A DNA stretch of 64,000 nucleotides from Methanosarcina sp. MTP4 (lineage in GTDB: Archaea > Halobacteriota > Methanosarcinia > Methanosarcinales > Methanosarcinaceae), in NCBI RefSeq assembly GCF_000970045.1, contig NZ_CP009505.1, forward strand, positions 3,434,808 to 3,498,807. Direction: 5' to 3'. Numbering within the stretch: position 1 is the stretch's first letter; every line of letters begins with the position of its first letter. The translations under genes and the position numbers were made by a program. This document shows, piece after piece, positions 46,679-55,513 of the stretch. The notes below the pieces were generated by a model. It was given only the letters and a program-made list of their open reading frames with translations. It was not told the origin of the DNA and did not search any database.

Positions 46679-47227
46679 TCATCGGGTCACGAAAGTAGCC
46701 AGCCCCAGCACAGCAAGCAGCAGCAGACAGGAATCGGCATAACCGCCAGCAGGGGATGTTTCGGAAACTGCCAGGCTTCCTCCCCTGACTGTTGGAAGGA
46801 CCTCAACAAGGTCAAGGTTGTGCACGGAAACCTCCTCAAAGGTGAGCGGGGACGAACTGCCTGCTTCCCCTTTCATAAGGAAAGAGACAAGCACTACTGA
46901 GCCGTCTCCGTTTATTCCCGAAGCATCGGCAAGGGCTATTACAACTTTCCCGGGGGTTTTGGTTCCGGACTCGATAAATGCGTTTTTCCCCAGATCTCCG
47001 GCTTCGACCCCGGTCGCCTGGAGCACAGAACTGTCATATGCAAGCACGATATCCATGCTCCCGATATTATCGGCGCCCTGAAGTTTGATCGGGATCATTA
47101 CCGTGTTCCCCGGTGCGGCTCCGGCATCTGCGATGCTTACAGTCAGGGAGGCTGCACATGCAGGAGAAATAAAGCAGAGCAGGGCTGCTCCGAACAGGAG
47201 CATTTTCATAGGATTCATTTGTCTCAT
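46679..47227 (-). CDS. Exported cohesin-type domain protein
   Basis: 182-aa protein: signal peptide (MKMLLFGAALLCFISPACAA), one cohesin-like beta-sandwich of about 130 aa (SIADAGAAPGNTVMIPIKL, MDIVLAYDSSVLQATGVEAG, LVSFLMKGEAGSSS), and a C-terminal hydrophobic helix ending FVTR as anchor. Cohesins bind dockerin modules; archaeal versions outside cellulosomes probably organise surface proteins. No dockerin is recognised in the window. Start: ATG at 47227 behind GAGGTGAAAAG. Confidence 0.82.
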   Translation of the reverse strand: MRQMNPMKMLLFGAALLCFISPACAASLTVSIADAGAAPGNTVMIPIKLQGADNIGSMDIVLAYDSSVLQATGVEAGDLGKNAFIESGTKTPGKVVIALADASGINGDGSVVLVSFLMKGEAGSSSPLTFEEVSVHNLDLVEVLPTVRGGSLAVSETSPAGGYADSCLLLLAVLGLATFVTR

Positions 47228-47639
47228 CTTTTCACCTCAGACAGTGCCGACTGCCTGCTAGCGACACAGATGCTGCAGAAACTACTGAAGTTGTGACAAT
47301 AACAAAAATAAAAAACAAAAGAAGAAATATTCCAGATGATCGGGTATTTCCTGTACTCACGTCACCACAACCTTTAACGTTAAAATATAATTGGTTTTGA
47401 ACCTTAATAAATACTGACAAAGTAGAAATAAAATATAGTATAAAAACTTATGAAGAAAATTAAACAAATGTCCAAAAAAACAACCCGGGTGTGAAAATAT
47501 AAAAAATATTAAACCTATGAACAGAAACTATCCCTAACAGAAGCTATCCCTTATCCGGAAAAAAGAACACAGGAATAAGTCAAATTAAAAATCAAGGAGA
47601 TACCAGCTTTCTGCCCGGCTTACTTCGAAGGTGAAAAAA
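47228..47639. other. Intergenic region
   Basis: About 410 AT-rich bases between divergent genes. TATA-like sequence for the cohesin-type gene lies near 47385-47410 (minus strand). No gene seen. Confidence 0.45.
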
Positions 47640-48236
47640 ATGAATTTTGAAAATCCAGGCCTCTTAGAAAAAATAATGGAAGAAATCCTGGAATATCGGA
47701 TAATGTCCCATGCACCCATGTACAAAAAGTATCTCATGAAACTTCCATTAAAAGGAAACGAAAAAGTGCTGGAGTTCGGAAGTGGAGGAGGAGTCTGCTC
47801 AAGACACCTTGCAAAAATACTTTCAAATGGAGGAAAACTGACCTGCATAGACATCTCCGAATACTACATTTCAAAAGCCAGAAAAAGGCTGCAGAAATTC
47901 AATAACATCGAAATCCTGGAAGGGGACTTGCGAAAAATGGAGATACCAGCTTCCTCTTTCGATGCCATACTCATCCACTTCGCCTTTCACCATGTATCCG
48001 AACATGAAAAACAGGATATCATGAATACCCTGGCATCCAAACTGAAAAAGAGCGGGACAGTTTTTATAAGGGAGCCAATTGACGAAAAAGGATTCGAACT
48101 TCCCGTAGAAGAGATCAGGACCCTGACGAAAAAAGCGGGACTTGAAGAAGTGGAATTCGGGATGGGAAAAGTGATGAGGATGGGAACGGTCTATGAGGGA
48201 GTTTTCAAGCCAGGTCCGGGAAAAACTGAAAATTGA
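47640..48236 (+). CDS. Class I SAM-dependent methyltransferase
   Basis: 198-aa methyltransferase 11-type protein. Motif I is VLEFGSGGGVCS, followed by CIDISEYYI (acidic residue for the ribose) and the FDAILIHFAFHHV motif IV region. The substrate is unknown. Start: the ATG at 47640 follows AAGGTGA; a GTG nine bases upstream overlaps that signal. No operon partner. Confidence 0.85.
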   Translation: MNFENPGLLEKIMEEILEYRIMSHAPMYKKYLMKLPLKGNEKVLEFGSGGGVCSRHLAKILSNGGKLTCIDISEYYISKARKRLQKFNNIEILEGDLRKMEIPASSFDAILIHFAFHHVSEHEKQDIMNTLASKLKKSGTVFIREPIDEKGFELPVEEIRTLTKKAGLEEVEFGMGKVMRMGTVYEGVFKPGPGKTEN

Positions 48237-48764
48237 AAACTGAAATAAAGAAAAATGGAATCCTGAAACCCGGAATTCTAAGATGATCGAAACTGAAAGA
48301 TTGGTCATCCTGCATTATTCGATTGAATCTTTAAGTAAAAAAGAGTAAGGGCTTGCTCTGAATTCCCGGTTATGCCCTATACAACTTGAACTGGTTATCT
48401 CACGTCGTTTTTGTTCCGGGCTCCGAAGGCGGCCGGCTTTTCCAGAAAAAAGTCTAGACAGAATAAAAAGAAGAGAAAAAGGCAAAATAGAAGTTAGAAG
48501 AATAGAGAATACAAAAAAATAAAATCAGTGAGAAAAAAGGCAAGAGTAAAAAATCAAAACAAATACGATCTGTAAAACAATCTGTAAATATTCTTTTCAA
48601 TAATTCTTTCCAATATCTCTTTTCTTTTTGTGAGGACCGCCGGGCAAGCTGGCGGAGGCACTCCTATGAAATTCTAATTGAAAAACGGATTTAAGGGCCA
48701 GGGAAATTTAAGACAGTGAAATATTTCTCGGACCAGGAAACCATTCCTCGAGCTTGTTTCAGCT
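48237..48764. other. Intergenic region with a gene remnant and GC-rich hairpins
   Basis: About 530 bases between a methyltransferase and a histidine kinase (convergent). It holds a 21-codon GNAT-like remnant, a GC-rich element at about 48416-48450 ending GGCCGGCTTTTCCAGAAA, and another hairpin near 48637-48663 (GACCGCCGGGCAAGCTGGCGG). The rest is A-rich. Confidence 0.5.
48283..48348 (+). pseudogene. N-terminal remnant of a GNAT-type acetyltransferase (possible)
   Basis: ATG opens a 21-codon frame MIETERLVILHYSIESLSKK E-stop. MIETERLxxL is the usual first strand of GNAT N-acetyltransferases. Nothing downstream continues the fold. Probably the stub of a deleted gene; chance resemblance is possible given its length. 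Confidence 0.35.
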
Positions 48765-50573
48765 TCAGGTCAAATCAGGACTTAACTCCGGTTCGAAAAC
48801 AGGTTCAAAACTAAGTTCATTTTCTATTGGCCTCAAGTCCGGGCTAAGGTCAGTTCCGGCCGGTCTCCAGTTTCCAGGCGGGACGGTGATCTCGAACCTT
48901 GCGCCTTCTCCTTCGCACCCTGTTTCCCTGATTTCCATTCCCGTGATTGAGAAGATGTTTTTTACGAGGAAGAGCCCAAGCCCTGTGTTTTTCCCGACGG
49001 ACTTTTCGAAAATGATTTCTTTCATGTCCGCGGGGATGCCAACTCCGTTGTCCAGGACTTCGATTACAGCGTTTTCCCCGGCTTCCCGGAAAGTAACAGA
49101 AATCTCTGATACGGATTCCCCGTGGGAAAGGGCATTGTCAAAAAGGTTATAGAATGCTTTCTGGAAAAGGGGATCAGCGTATACTTCCATATCCCCTTCC
49201 TGTATGGAAAATTTAACCCCGGCGTTTGAAAAAGCAAATGCGGCTTCATTTGCCGTGCTGCGGACAGATTGCCAGACCGGAGACTCGACTCCGAGGTTCT
49301 GGTAGTCCCCGGTAAAAAGTATCTGGGAATGGATCGTTTCAATGCTTTTTTTGAGGTTGTTCAGGTATCTTTCGGTTTTAGGATCGTTTATTAGGTTTGC
49401 AGGCAGTCTTTCGGAAAGCAGTTCCGTATATCCGGAAAGCACGTTGACCTGGTTAAGGATATCGTGGCGAGTGATGCTGCTCATGAGGTTTATCTTTTTA
49501 TTAGCCTCCTTCAAAGCTTCCCTATACAGGTATGCCTCCGTAACATCCCGGATTATGACCAGTCTTCCCTCTACACGGCCCTCAAAACGGATAGGAGAAA
49601 CTTTTACGTTAAAGAAGATCTCATTCGAGCCTTTTTTTGTTGAGACTTCCTGAGAAAAATCCTCTTCCCAACCATGCCCTGAAAAAGAGTCCACATGCTC
49701 CCCTAAAATTTCCATCACACTTTTTCCGAGAGCGAATTTCCTGCTCTTGCCTGCTATGTCCAGAACCGCGGAGTTGATATCAGCGATATTCCCTTCCGTG
49801 TCCAGCACAATATATCCGTCTTTCATGGTCTCAATTACATTTTCCCGGGCAATAGGGACAAGGTTGAGGAACTCCTCCTCCCGGGTCCCCCAGAAAAAGA
49901 ACAAACCTGCAATGGCAAAGGAAAAAGCGGTCGGGTCAATGAAGGCAAAGGGACCGATGTTCTTTACATAGAGCACATTGCCAAAAATTGGCAGAAGAGC
50001 CCCGGACGTAAGGATACCCAGCTGGGGCTTTAAAGCCGGACTCGAACGGATAAACTTGATGGCAAAGAAAAAGATTCCGAGCAAGCTTAAAGAAAAGGAA
50101 TAAACATAAAGTATACGGAAAAGTGGCCCTTGTTCAAGTATGAGTATGGGAACTTCCCCAAAAGTTTCAACGGAATAACCGCTGTAATAGAGCCAGTGAA
50201 GGCTGTTGGTATTAACTGCAAGTACCGACAGTACAGGCTCGATAAAAAAGAACTTTTCAAACCTGCGGGTGAAGTTTCGGCCCATGTCACAGTACTCGGC
50301 CGCGAATAAAAACCACATCACAGAAAGAAACGCATTCCCCGGGTATGAGAGTCGGGTACAGAGGAACTTGGCCTCCGCACCGATGAAGCCCACCTCTCCT
50401 GCGTAAAATACCGTCCACTCAGCCATGCAGAGCATGAGAAAAATGAAATACTTTGCAAAACGCACCCTTCGGTAGTCAAAGGTCAGGTATGCCTTATAGG
50501 CCAGGAGAAGTGAGACAAAAGCCGAAAAAATCAGGGCGCCCATATACGGAACTGAGGCAGGATGGATTTGCAA
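48765..50573 (-). CDS. Sensor histidine kinase, paralogue of the 39613 kinase
   Basis: 602 aa: seven N-terminal membrane helices, PAS domain (about residues 245-350), H-box TRHDILNQVNVLSGY, and an ATPase domain with FYNLFDNALSHGE, DNGVGIP and GLGLFLV. Highly similar over its length to the kinase 8 kb away, so the two arose by duplication. Start: TTG at 50573 (MQIHPASVPYMGAL); an ATG ten codons later (50543) is the alternative. A TATA-like GTATAATT lies directly upstream. The tail beyond the ATPase domain differs between the two and is Glu/Leu/Pro/Ser-rich here. No response regulator nearby. Confidence 0.9.
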   Translation of the reverse strand: MQIHPASVPYMGALIFSAFVSLLLAYKAYLTFDYRRVRFAKYFIFLMLCMAEWTVFYAGEVGFIGAEAKFLCTRLSYPGNAFLSVMWFLFAAEYCDMGRNFTRRFEKFFFIEPVLSVLAVNTNSLHWLYYSGYSVETFGEVPILILEQGPLFRILYVYSFSLSLLGIFFFAIKFIRSSPALKPQLGILTSGALLPIFGNVLYVKNIGPFAFIDPTAFSFAIAGLFFFWGTREEEFLNLVPIARENVIETMKDGYIVLDTEGNIADINSAVLDIAGKSRKFALGKSVMEILGEHVDSFSGHGWEEDFSQEVSTKKGSNEIFFNVKVSPIRFEGRVEGRLVIIRDVTEAYLYREALKEANKKINLMSSITRHDILNQVNVLSGYTELLSERLPANLINDPKTERYLNNLKKSIETIHSQILFTGDYQNLGVESPVWQSVRSTANEAAFAFSNAGVKFSIQEGDMEVYADPLFQKAFYNLFDNALSHGESVSEISVTFREAGENAVIEVLDNGVGIPADMKEIIFEKSVGKNTGLGLFLVKNIFSITGMEIRETGCEGEGARFEITVPPGNWRPAGTDLSPDLRPIENELSFEPVFEPELSPDLT

Positions 50574-51072
50574 AATTATACGTTTTCCCCCTTTTTCCTT
50601 TTTTTATTCATTCATAAGCACCGGCATTAAGCCCCGGGAAATTGAGACCAAACACTACCCAATTAATATAAGTGTTATACGGAAACGACGTATATAAAAG
50701 CTTTCATATATATAGAAAGCACTAAATATTAAAAATGGAGCGGGAGGGAAAAAATAATAGAAGATTAAAGAAAAATGAGAGAGAATAAAGGAAAAAAGGG
50801 GTAAAGGGAGGGAATAAAGAACCTTAGTTCCCAAATTTTAAGCGCATATAAGCATTATATGACCTCAATAGATGCCGATTTTGAGATCCAGTCAAAAAAA
50901 ATAATGTGCTTATAATTTAAGCACATAATTCAACATCTGAAGGCCTTTATGCGCCTAAAAATACGGAATGCAGGAAAGAAGATTAAAGAAGAAAAAAGGA
51001 GATAGAAAGGCAAAAAAGAAGAATAAAGGAGAATAAAAAAGATTAAAGAAGAATAAAAAGGAATACAGACAC
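50574..51072. other. Intergenic region with a perfect inverted repeat
   Basis: About 500 bases between divergent genes (kinase minus, small membrane protein plus). Purine-rich tracts (50740-50820 and 50965-51065) flank the inverted repeat at 50904-50926. TATA-like sequences occur near 50690-50710 (GTATATAAAAG; minus-side gene would use the other strand). No gene seen. Confidence 0.5.
50904..50926. promoter_or_regulatory. Perfect 9-bp inverted repeat, candidate operator
   Basis: ATGTGCTTA and TAAGCACAT are separated by TAATT. A dimeric repressor could bind here, 147 bases before the small membrane protein gene. No TATA box is centred on it, so the assignment is tentative. Confidence 0.4.
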
Positions 51073-51312
51073 ATGGGATCTGAGGAGAAACTGGGAGCCC
51101 TGGAAACAATGGGAAGAATCCTTATATTCACGCCTCTGATTATGGGCCTTATGAACTTCATAATGGAGATATGGGGAAAAGGACCTGACCTGGGATCAGA
51201 AGCCGGGTATTCTGTGATCCTGATGATCAATACAGGCATTATAACCCTCCTGTATGTCTCGGTCCACCGCTTCAGGGAAGGGATACGGCAAGCTGAATCT
51301 GGAAAAGGTTGA
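51073..51312 (+). CDS. Small two-helix membrane protein, unknown function
   Basis: 79-aa protein with two membrane helices (ILIFTPLIMGLMNFIMEIW and YSVILMINTGIITLLYVSV) joined by a short Gly/Asp loop. The first residues are acidic (MGSEEKLGALE) and the C-terminus is basic. AAGGA precedes the ATG by about 9 bases. No family recognised. It is convergent with the specificity-domain gene. Confidence 0.55.
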   Translation: MGSEEKLGALETMGRILIFTPLIMGLMNFIMEIWGKGPDLGSEAGYSVILMINTGIITLLYVSVHRFREGIRQAESGKG

Positions 51313-51440
51313 ACGGCAATAGAGAAAGAAGTCCAAAATCCAGAAAATGGGTGCAAAAGGAGTGAAAGAAGATCTTCCGGGAAAACTCCCGTTGAAAGTA
51401 ATCAGAGGAAATGGTTAGGGAAGGAGGAAACCCTAACCGG

Positions 51441-51462
51441 TAAAAATCCCCGCAGCAAGGGG
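51441..51462 (-). terminator. Hairpin plus T-run after the TaqI-like specificity-domain gene
   Basis: CCCC-GCAGCAA-GGGG stem at 51448-51462; on the minus strand it is followed by ATTTTTA. It lies about 50 bases past the stop codon at 51514. Confidence 0.6.
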
Positions 51463-51513
51463 ACTTTATTTAGCGTCTTTATTTAGTGTCTTTTTTCAGT
51501 AGCTCCGGCTTGT

Positions 51514-52599
51514 TTACGGGAAGCTCATGAGGTCGGGAAACCCGACGTCAAGCCTGCATTTTTCGAAATCGCGCGTGCCCAGAAGCTTCTGCTTTATGCA
51601 GTGCATTGCAGCCAGCAGGCTTCCGTCGTTTTCAAATTCCATGCCACCGGCAAACGGGTGGACGTTTTCCTCCAGGATTTCCAGGAAGCGCAAGGACGTG
51701 TCCTTTCCGAGATAGGTGTCCATGACCAGGAGGTTTGCGAGTTCTTCGTAGAAACCTGTGAGTTCTGTGAGTTCGTCAAGCCAGCCGGAATTTTCGGCTT
51801 CTTTCGCCGCATACTGCTGTCCGTGGAGGTAAATGAGGTAGCTGGAAAGCGTACTGACCAGGTTTTCAACGCGACTGTCTTCCGGGAATGCAATAGGGAA
51901 GCGCTTCAGGACCGCAGGGGTCAGGGAGACCGGATACGACATTTCATTTTTGCAGAGCGAGGGGAAGAGCTTTGCAAGCGGACTGTTCAGGACTGCCGTT
52001 ACGTAGAGGTACTTTTCAGGGTCTTTGAGGACAATCCCGCAGCCTTCCCTGAAAACGTGGTTTCCGGTGGGATCGTAAGCAGCCTGCAGGCGGTAGCCTT
52101 CGTTAATGATGATTTTCGGGGTGTTGAGGTACTCCATGACCTTTCTTCCCCTCACGCTGTAATAGTCAGCAGAATCAAGCGGGGAGGCGTCATGGTGAAA
52201 AAGCTTCTTGAAATCCATCACCTGATAGTAAGCCAGCGGATATTTTTCCTGCAGTTCGGAAGGAGGAATTGCCCTGCAAGCCTTTCGGACTCCACTGCCT
52301 GAAAACTCGTAAGGCAGCATAAAACCATAAGGTGAAGACCGGACTGCAAATTTTCCGGCAAGGGTCCCGGAAACATAGGGATAGACCAGTTCCGGTTCTA
52401 TGTTTACGGCCACACAGAGCCCTTCGCACATGAACATGGCCTGCGGGTCGTTATTCCCCGGGAAGCCCACCTTGTGTAAAAAGATGTTACCGGTGCTGAT
52501 GCCTCCGAATACGTCTTCGGAGATGTCTCCAAGTGTCAACGGCGTTTCACGAATTTTTTCGACAAGACCGTTTTTTTTCAAGAACATTTTGATACTCAC
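51514..52599 (-). CDS. Stand-alone TaqI-like target-recognition (specificity) domain protein
   Basis: 361-aa protein that looks like the C-terminal DNA-recognition half of type IIG or class I DNA methyltransferases (TaqI-like C-terminal specificity domain). Matching parts: DVFGGISTGN, EPELVYPYVSGTLAGKF, LPYEF, KYPLAYYQVMDFKK, TPKIIINEGYRLQAAYD and YLYVTAVLNSPLAKLF. No methyltransferase motifs (SAM loop or NPPY) are present in it or next door, so it is a specificity domain without its enzyme. Start GTG at 52599 or, more conventionally, ATG at 52587 (MFLKKNGL). It may be a remnant that stays open, or a regulatory DNA binder. Confidence 0.7.
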   Translation of the reverse strand: MSIKMFLKKNGLVEKIRETPLTLGDISEDVFGGISTGNIFLHKVGFPGNNDPQAMFMCEGLCVAVNIEPELVYPYVSGTLAGKFAVRSSPYGFMLPYEFSGSGVRKACRAIPPSELQEKYPLAYYQVMDFKKLFHHDASPLDSADYYSVRGRKVMEYLNTPKIIINEGYRLQAAYDPTGNHVFREGCGIVLKDPEKYLYVTAVLNSPLAKLFPSLCKNEMSYPVSLTPAVLKRFPIAFPEDSRVENLVSTLSSYLIYLHGQQYAAKEAENSGWLDELTELTGFYEELANLLVMDTYLGKDTSLRFLEILEENVHPFAGGMEFENDGSLLAAMHCIKQKLLGTRDFEKCRLDVGFPDLMSFP

Positions 52600-53093
52600 T
52601 TCGGATAAAATATATTAATAAAGATATATGATAAAGGACATTTTACGGGAATTTTTAGTTGGGATTTTATTGAAGGAAACGAGGGGAGGAGAAAACTCCT
52701 CTTTTTAGGCTATTTTTGCTACGGATAGGATTTTGGAACAACCCGAAAGCCCGGGGTTTTCTAAAACCTTTACCATCCGGCCTGTTGAGCACAGGAAACT
52801 ATTGTTCTGTGCAGGGGTTACTAAATATCATAAGTATATAAATATATTCGCACTGAAAATAAATTATAAATATAAATCATGACAAATTGGATAAAAATAA
52901 CTCAATTACAGAAAAAAGGGGCCAAAACCCCGGGAAATCCGGACTAAACTCCCTAAGAATATCACGATTAATAAGGCAAAACCCGGAGTTTCCCCTTTCT
53001 CCGGATCGAACACGATGTTTAAAAATTAAAAAATCGTTTTTCAATCAACCTTAAAACCCTGATAGACCAATATCATCCATCAGAAAGCTCCGC
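52600..53093. other. Intergenic region
   Basis: About 490 bases. A short hairpin (GAGGAGAAAACTCCTCTTTTT, about 52691-52711) could end plus-strand transcripts. AT-rich centre with TATA-like sequences (about 52830-52860). No gene seen. Confidence 0.5.
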
Positions 53094-54284
53094 TTACAAC
53101 GCTACAGGCGAGACAGGCATTCCAGATACGTATTCCATAAACCCGTCCGCAGTGTATGAAACCGGATCTCCGCCTATCGTCCCGTTGACCTGGTAGTTTC
53201 CGATCATTCCCCAGAGAACCCGGAATTTGACATTCCCGCTTTCATCGACTATTACTATCGGGACAAGTACGGACTGCTCCGTGTTGAACCCGATTTCGAG
53301 ATTATTGGCATCAGGAGACAAGGCATTTGATGCGCTTATGCTCGTATCCACGGGAAGAGGGAAGGAAGCTATGGGCAGGCCAATACCCTGGTCCGGTATC
53401 GGGAAGGTTTCATTGAAGGATGTCAGGTTATGCTCTATTTTCAGTTCATCCCCGCTGAAACTGGCAGTTATGTTTTCTCCCTTCCAGACACTCAGGAGAG
53501 AGAATGCAGATTGCGTATGGGAAGCGTTGGTAATGTTTCCGAAACTGAGGGAATATTCCCCTACCTCACTTTCATTCGAGCTGGAATTTAGCTGGATGAC
53601 CTGACCCCTTTCCCAGCCAAAGTCCGAATCCCAGGACCAGTAGCCCCAGTTGTGGTCATGGTATCCTCTCCTCTGATCAAAGGCGTATGTCTGCCCGTCA
53701 ACAGTAAGTGTCCCGTTAACCGTCATTTTCGCGGAAGTTATCAGCCCGTTGGTTTCCGTTCCCGGCACAGGCACCCCTGATATATTGTATGCAGGACTGG
53801 GCTCCACCTCAGGTACGAAAAGCGCGTCAAAAACCTTCGTCCCGTCATCCGACTCAACATACACGACGTATCCCTGATCCGTTAACGTCACCGAACTGTT
53901 AGAGATCGTAACGTTCGGGGATTCGGAAGAATACTCCACCACTCCCGGAACGAGAGGATAAACTCCATAAAACAAGCCAGTAGTGACATTAGTGGCGTTA
54001 GTGGCATTAGCCGAATACCCAAGCATGACTTCGGAAGCATTGAGAGCACCGTTCAATTTAAAAGTGCACGTTACTGAGAGGTTCTGTTCCTCATCGATGA
54101 CGTTGAAATAGTGCCATTCGTTGTAAAGGTTTACAGGATCCCCCTCCCCGGGCGGATGGAATGCATCTACCACAGAGAGTTCTTCAATCAATGAACTATT
54201 CAGGGCTCCAAGACCCACATTCGAAACAAACAGAAGCAAAAAAATTCCAGTAAGTATCGGTTTCAATATTTCTTTAGTTTTCAC
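53094..54284 (-). CDS. Exported AttH/CrtC-like (hydroxyneurosporene synthase/tocopherol cyclase-like) protein
   Basis: 396-aa protein with a signal peptide (core LTGIFLLLFVSNVGLGA). The tandem lipocalin-like fold of AttH/CrtC shows as FHPPGEGDPVNLYNEWHYF near the N-terminus and the family signature RGYHDHNWGYWSWDSDFGW in the middle. It has many N-glycosylation sites (NAT, NVT, NSS). CrtC relatives add water to carotenoids, but an exported archaeal form may just bind lipids or isoprenoids. GTG start at 54284 behind GTGGGGGTT. No anchor is visible. Confidence 0.75.
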   Translation of the reverse strand: MKTKEILKPILTGIFLLLFVSNVGLGALNSSLIEELSVVDAFHPPGEGDPVNLYNEWHYFNVIDEEQNLSVTCTFKLNGALNASEVMLGYSANATNATNVTTGLFYGVYPLVPGVVEYSSESPNVTISNSSVTLTDQGYVVYVESDDGTKVFDALFVPEVEPSPAYNISGVPVPGTETNGLITSAKMTVNGTLTVDGQTYAFDQRRGYHDHNWGYWSWDSDFGWERGQVIQLNSSSNESEVGEYSLSFGNITNASHTQSAFSLLSVWKGENITASFSGDELKIEHNLTSFNETFPIPDQGIGLPIASFPLPVDTSISASNALSPDANNLEIGFNTEQSVLVPIVIVDESGNVKFRVLWGMIGNYQVNGTIGGDPVSYTADGFMEYVSGMPVSPVAL

Positions 54285-54699
54285 TCATTAACCCCCACCC
54301 AATATCAAAAACGATGATCGTTCTTGCTTTCAAGATAGCATCGGGTTTAAAAGATACCCTTTACTATGCACAGATAAATTAACGGGAAATTATAAAAACA
54401 TATTTATAAACAAAATGGAGAGACTCAATTTCTTCAATTCTTAATTAAACCCTGTAAAAAAATCAGGGCCATTTCAAGCAATTGACAGGATTTCTACAAA
54501 GCCAACGCAACCTTATTAGCCGTCCTCACGGGTTATTTCCCCGCGCCTTGGCGCGGCTTTTCCACGGCAGACAGGGAGAAAAGATGCCTTCAATATATCT
54601 TCCAGGCAGCCTGACAATAAGCCTACCCAAAAAACCCAAAAATGCTCTAAGTTACCAAAAGAAGCCCAAAAAGTAAAAGCAGGATAAGTTATCTCCATA
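54285..54699. other. Intergenic region with a GC-rich hairpin element
   Basis: About 415 bases. Left part AT-rich with TATA-like sequence (about 54395-54412, minus strand) for the AttH-like gene. At 54523-54570 a GC-rich block includes CCGCGCCTTGGCGCGGCTTTT, a perfect 6-7 bp stem followed by Ts, similar to elements near 48420 and 58320. Two short frames here read through the hairpin and are not called; no HicA-type toxin gene follows the HicB-like gene. Confidence 0.55.
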
Positions 54700-54867
54700 T
54701 CATTCCGCTTCAAGGCAGACCTGAATAGCTTCCTCTACACGCTCCATAGCCTGTTCCAGGGTTTTTCCCTGCGTGTAGCAACCGGAAATGTCCGGCACTG
54801 TCGCTATGTACATCCCGCCTTTATCCTGCTCAACCAGGACTGTGAAACCTGATTTTTTGAATTTCAT
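54700..54867 (-). CDS. Small HicB-like antitoxin, orphan
   Basis: 55-aa protein, MKFKKSGFTVLVEQDKGG, then YIATVPDISGCYTQGKTLEQ and the helix AMERVEEAIQVCLEAE. This is the minimal HicB-like fold (partial RNase H) that normally pairs with a HicA mRNA interferase. HicA would be expected directly next to it, but neither flank encodes one. Start: ATG at 54867; an in-frame extension to 54990 runs antisense to the HTH remnant and is not supported. It may be a solitary regulator or a leftover. Confidence 0.75.
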   Translation of the reverse strand: MKFKKSGFTVLVEQDKGGMYIATVPDISGCYTQGKTLEQAMERVEEAIQVCLEAE

Positions 54868-54901
54868 TTTGAACCGTTTACATATTGATCCGGGGGTATT
54901 T

Positions 54902-55126
54902 AAGGAAAATGCACCTGTAAATGCACCTGTAAAATTGACAACTTCAGAAGAAGAAATTCTCGGACTGATCAAAAACGACATCAATATCACTTATGATACT
55001 ATCGCAGAATCCCTTGGAAAAAACCGAACAACAATAATGAGAAATATCAAAAAACTGAAAGACGGGGACATCCTTACAAGAATCGGATCAGACAAAACAG
55101 GACACTGGGTAGTGACCAGAAAATAA
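54902..55126 (+). pseudogene. 3' remnant of an AlbA_2/HTH protein gene
   Basis: About 74 codons ending at TAA 55124-55126: a linker (NAPVNAPVKLT) and a winged helix (EEEILGLIKNDINITYDTIA, RTTIMRNIKKLKDGDILTRI) closing GSDKTGHWVVTRK. This matches the C-terminus of AlbA_2 (Schlafen-like) HTH proteins such as the gene at 55514, which ends GPDKGGHWEIT. The catalytic N-terminal part is missing. A TTG start in the linker could still give a small HTH protein. The 165-bp repeat follows its stop codon, as it does after the intact gene. Confidence 0.65.
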
Positions 55127-55200
55127 GATACGAATAAAGTATGAGAAACTGGGGAAATCGGCTGGTTGCGCCGCGGTTTAGAAGTTAATATAGTTTCCAA

Positions 55201-55345
55201 AATAACTGTTTTATTATATATTCCAGCCAGCCAACCGCCCACCCTCAAATCAGCAAATCGAAAAACGGGACGCTAATATTCATTTCAACCTTTCGAAGTA
55301 CGCAGCAGTAAACATTAATTTTCATCAGAACTTTAGAAGAGATGC
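55201..55345 (+). repeat. 165-bp structured repeat, copy a (single, 3' part diverged)
   Basis: Begins AATAACTGTTTTATTATAT and continues with CCAGCCAACCGCCCACC, CAAATCAGC, GAAAAACGGGACGCTAA and CAACCTTTCG. The last third is diverged and lacks the ACGGAAGGATGGA stem. The 40 bases before it (CCGCGGTTTAGAAG...) resemble those before copy b, so each follows an AlbA_2-type 3' end by a related leader. Confidence 0.8.
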
Positions 55346-55513
55346 CAGTCTGAAATTCAAATTACAAGAAATAAGAAGGCGTTCCAAAAACCAGAAAAAC
55401 ATTAGCTGAAGCGAGATCAAAAAAACAAAGGGCAGAAATTTAAGTACTCGAAGAACTCTTATGAAAACTGGAAAGCAGGAAAAAGAATTAAGCGAATGTT
55501 GTAGGCCACCCAT

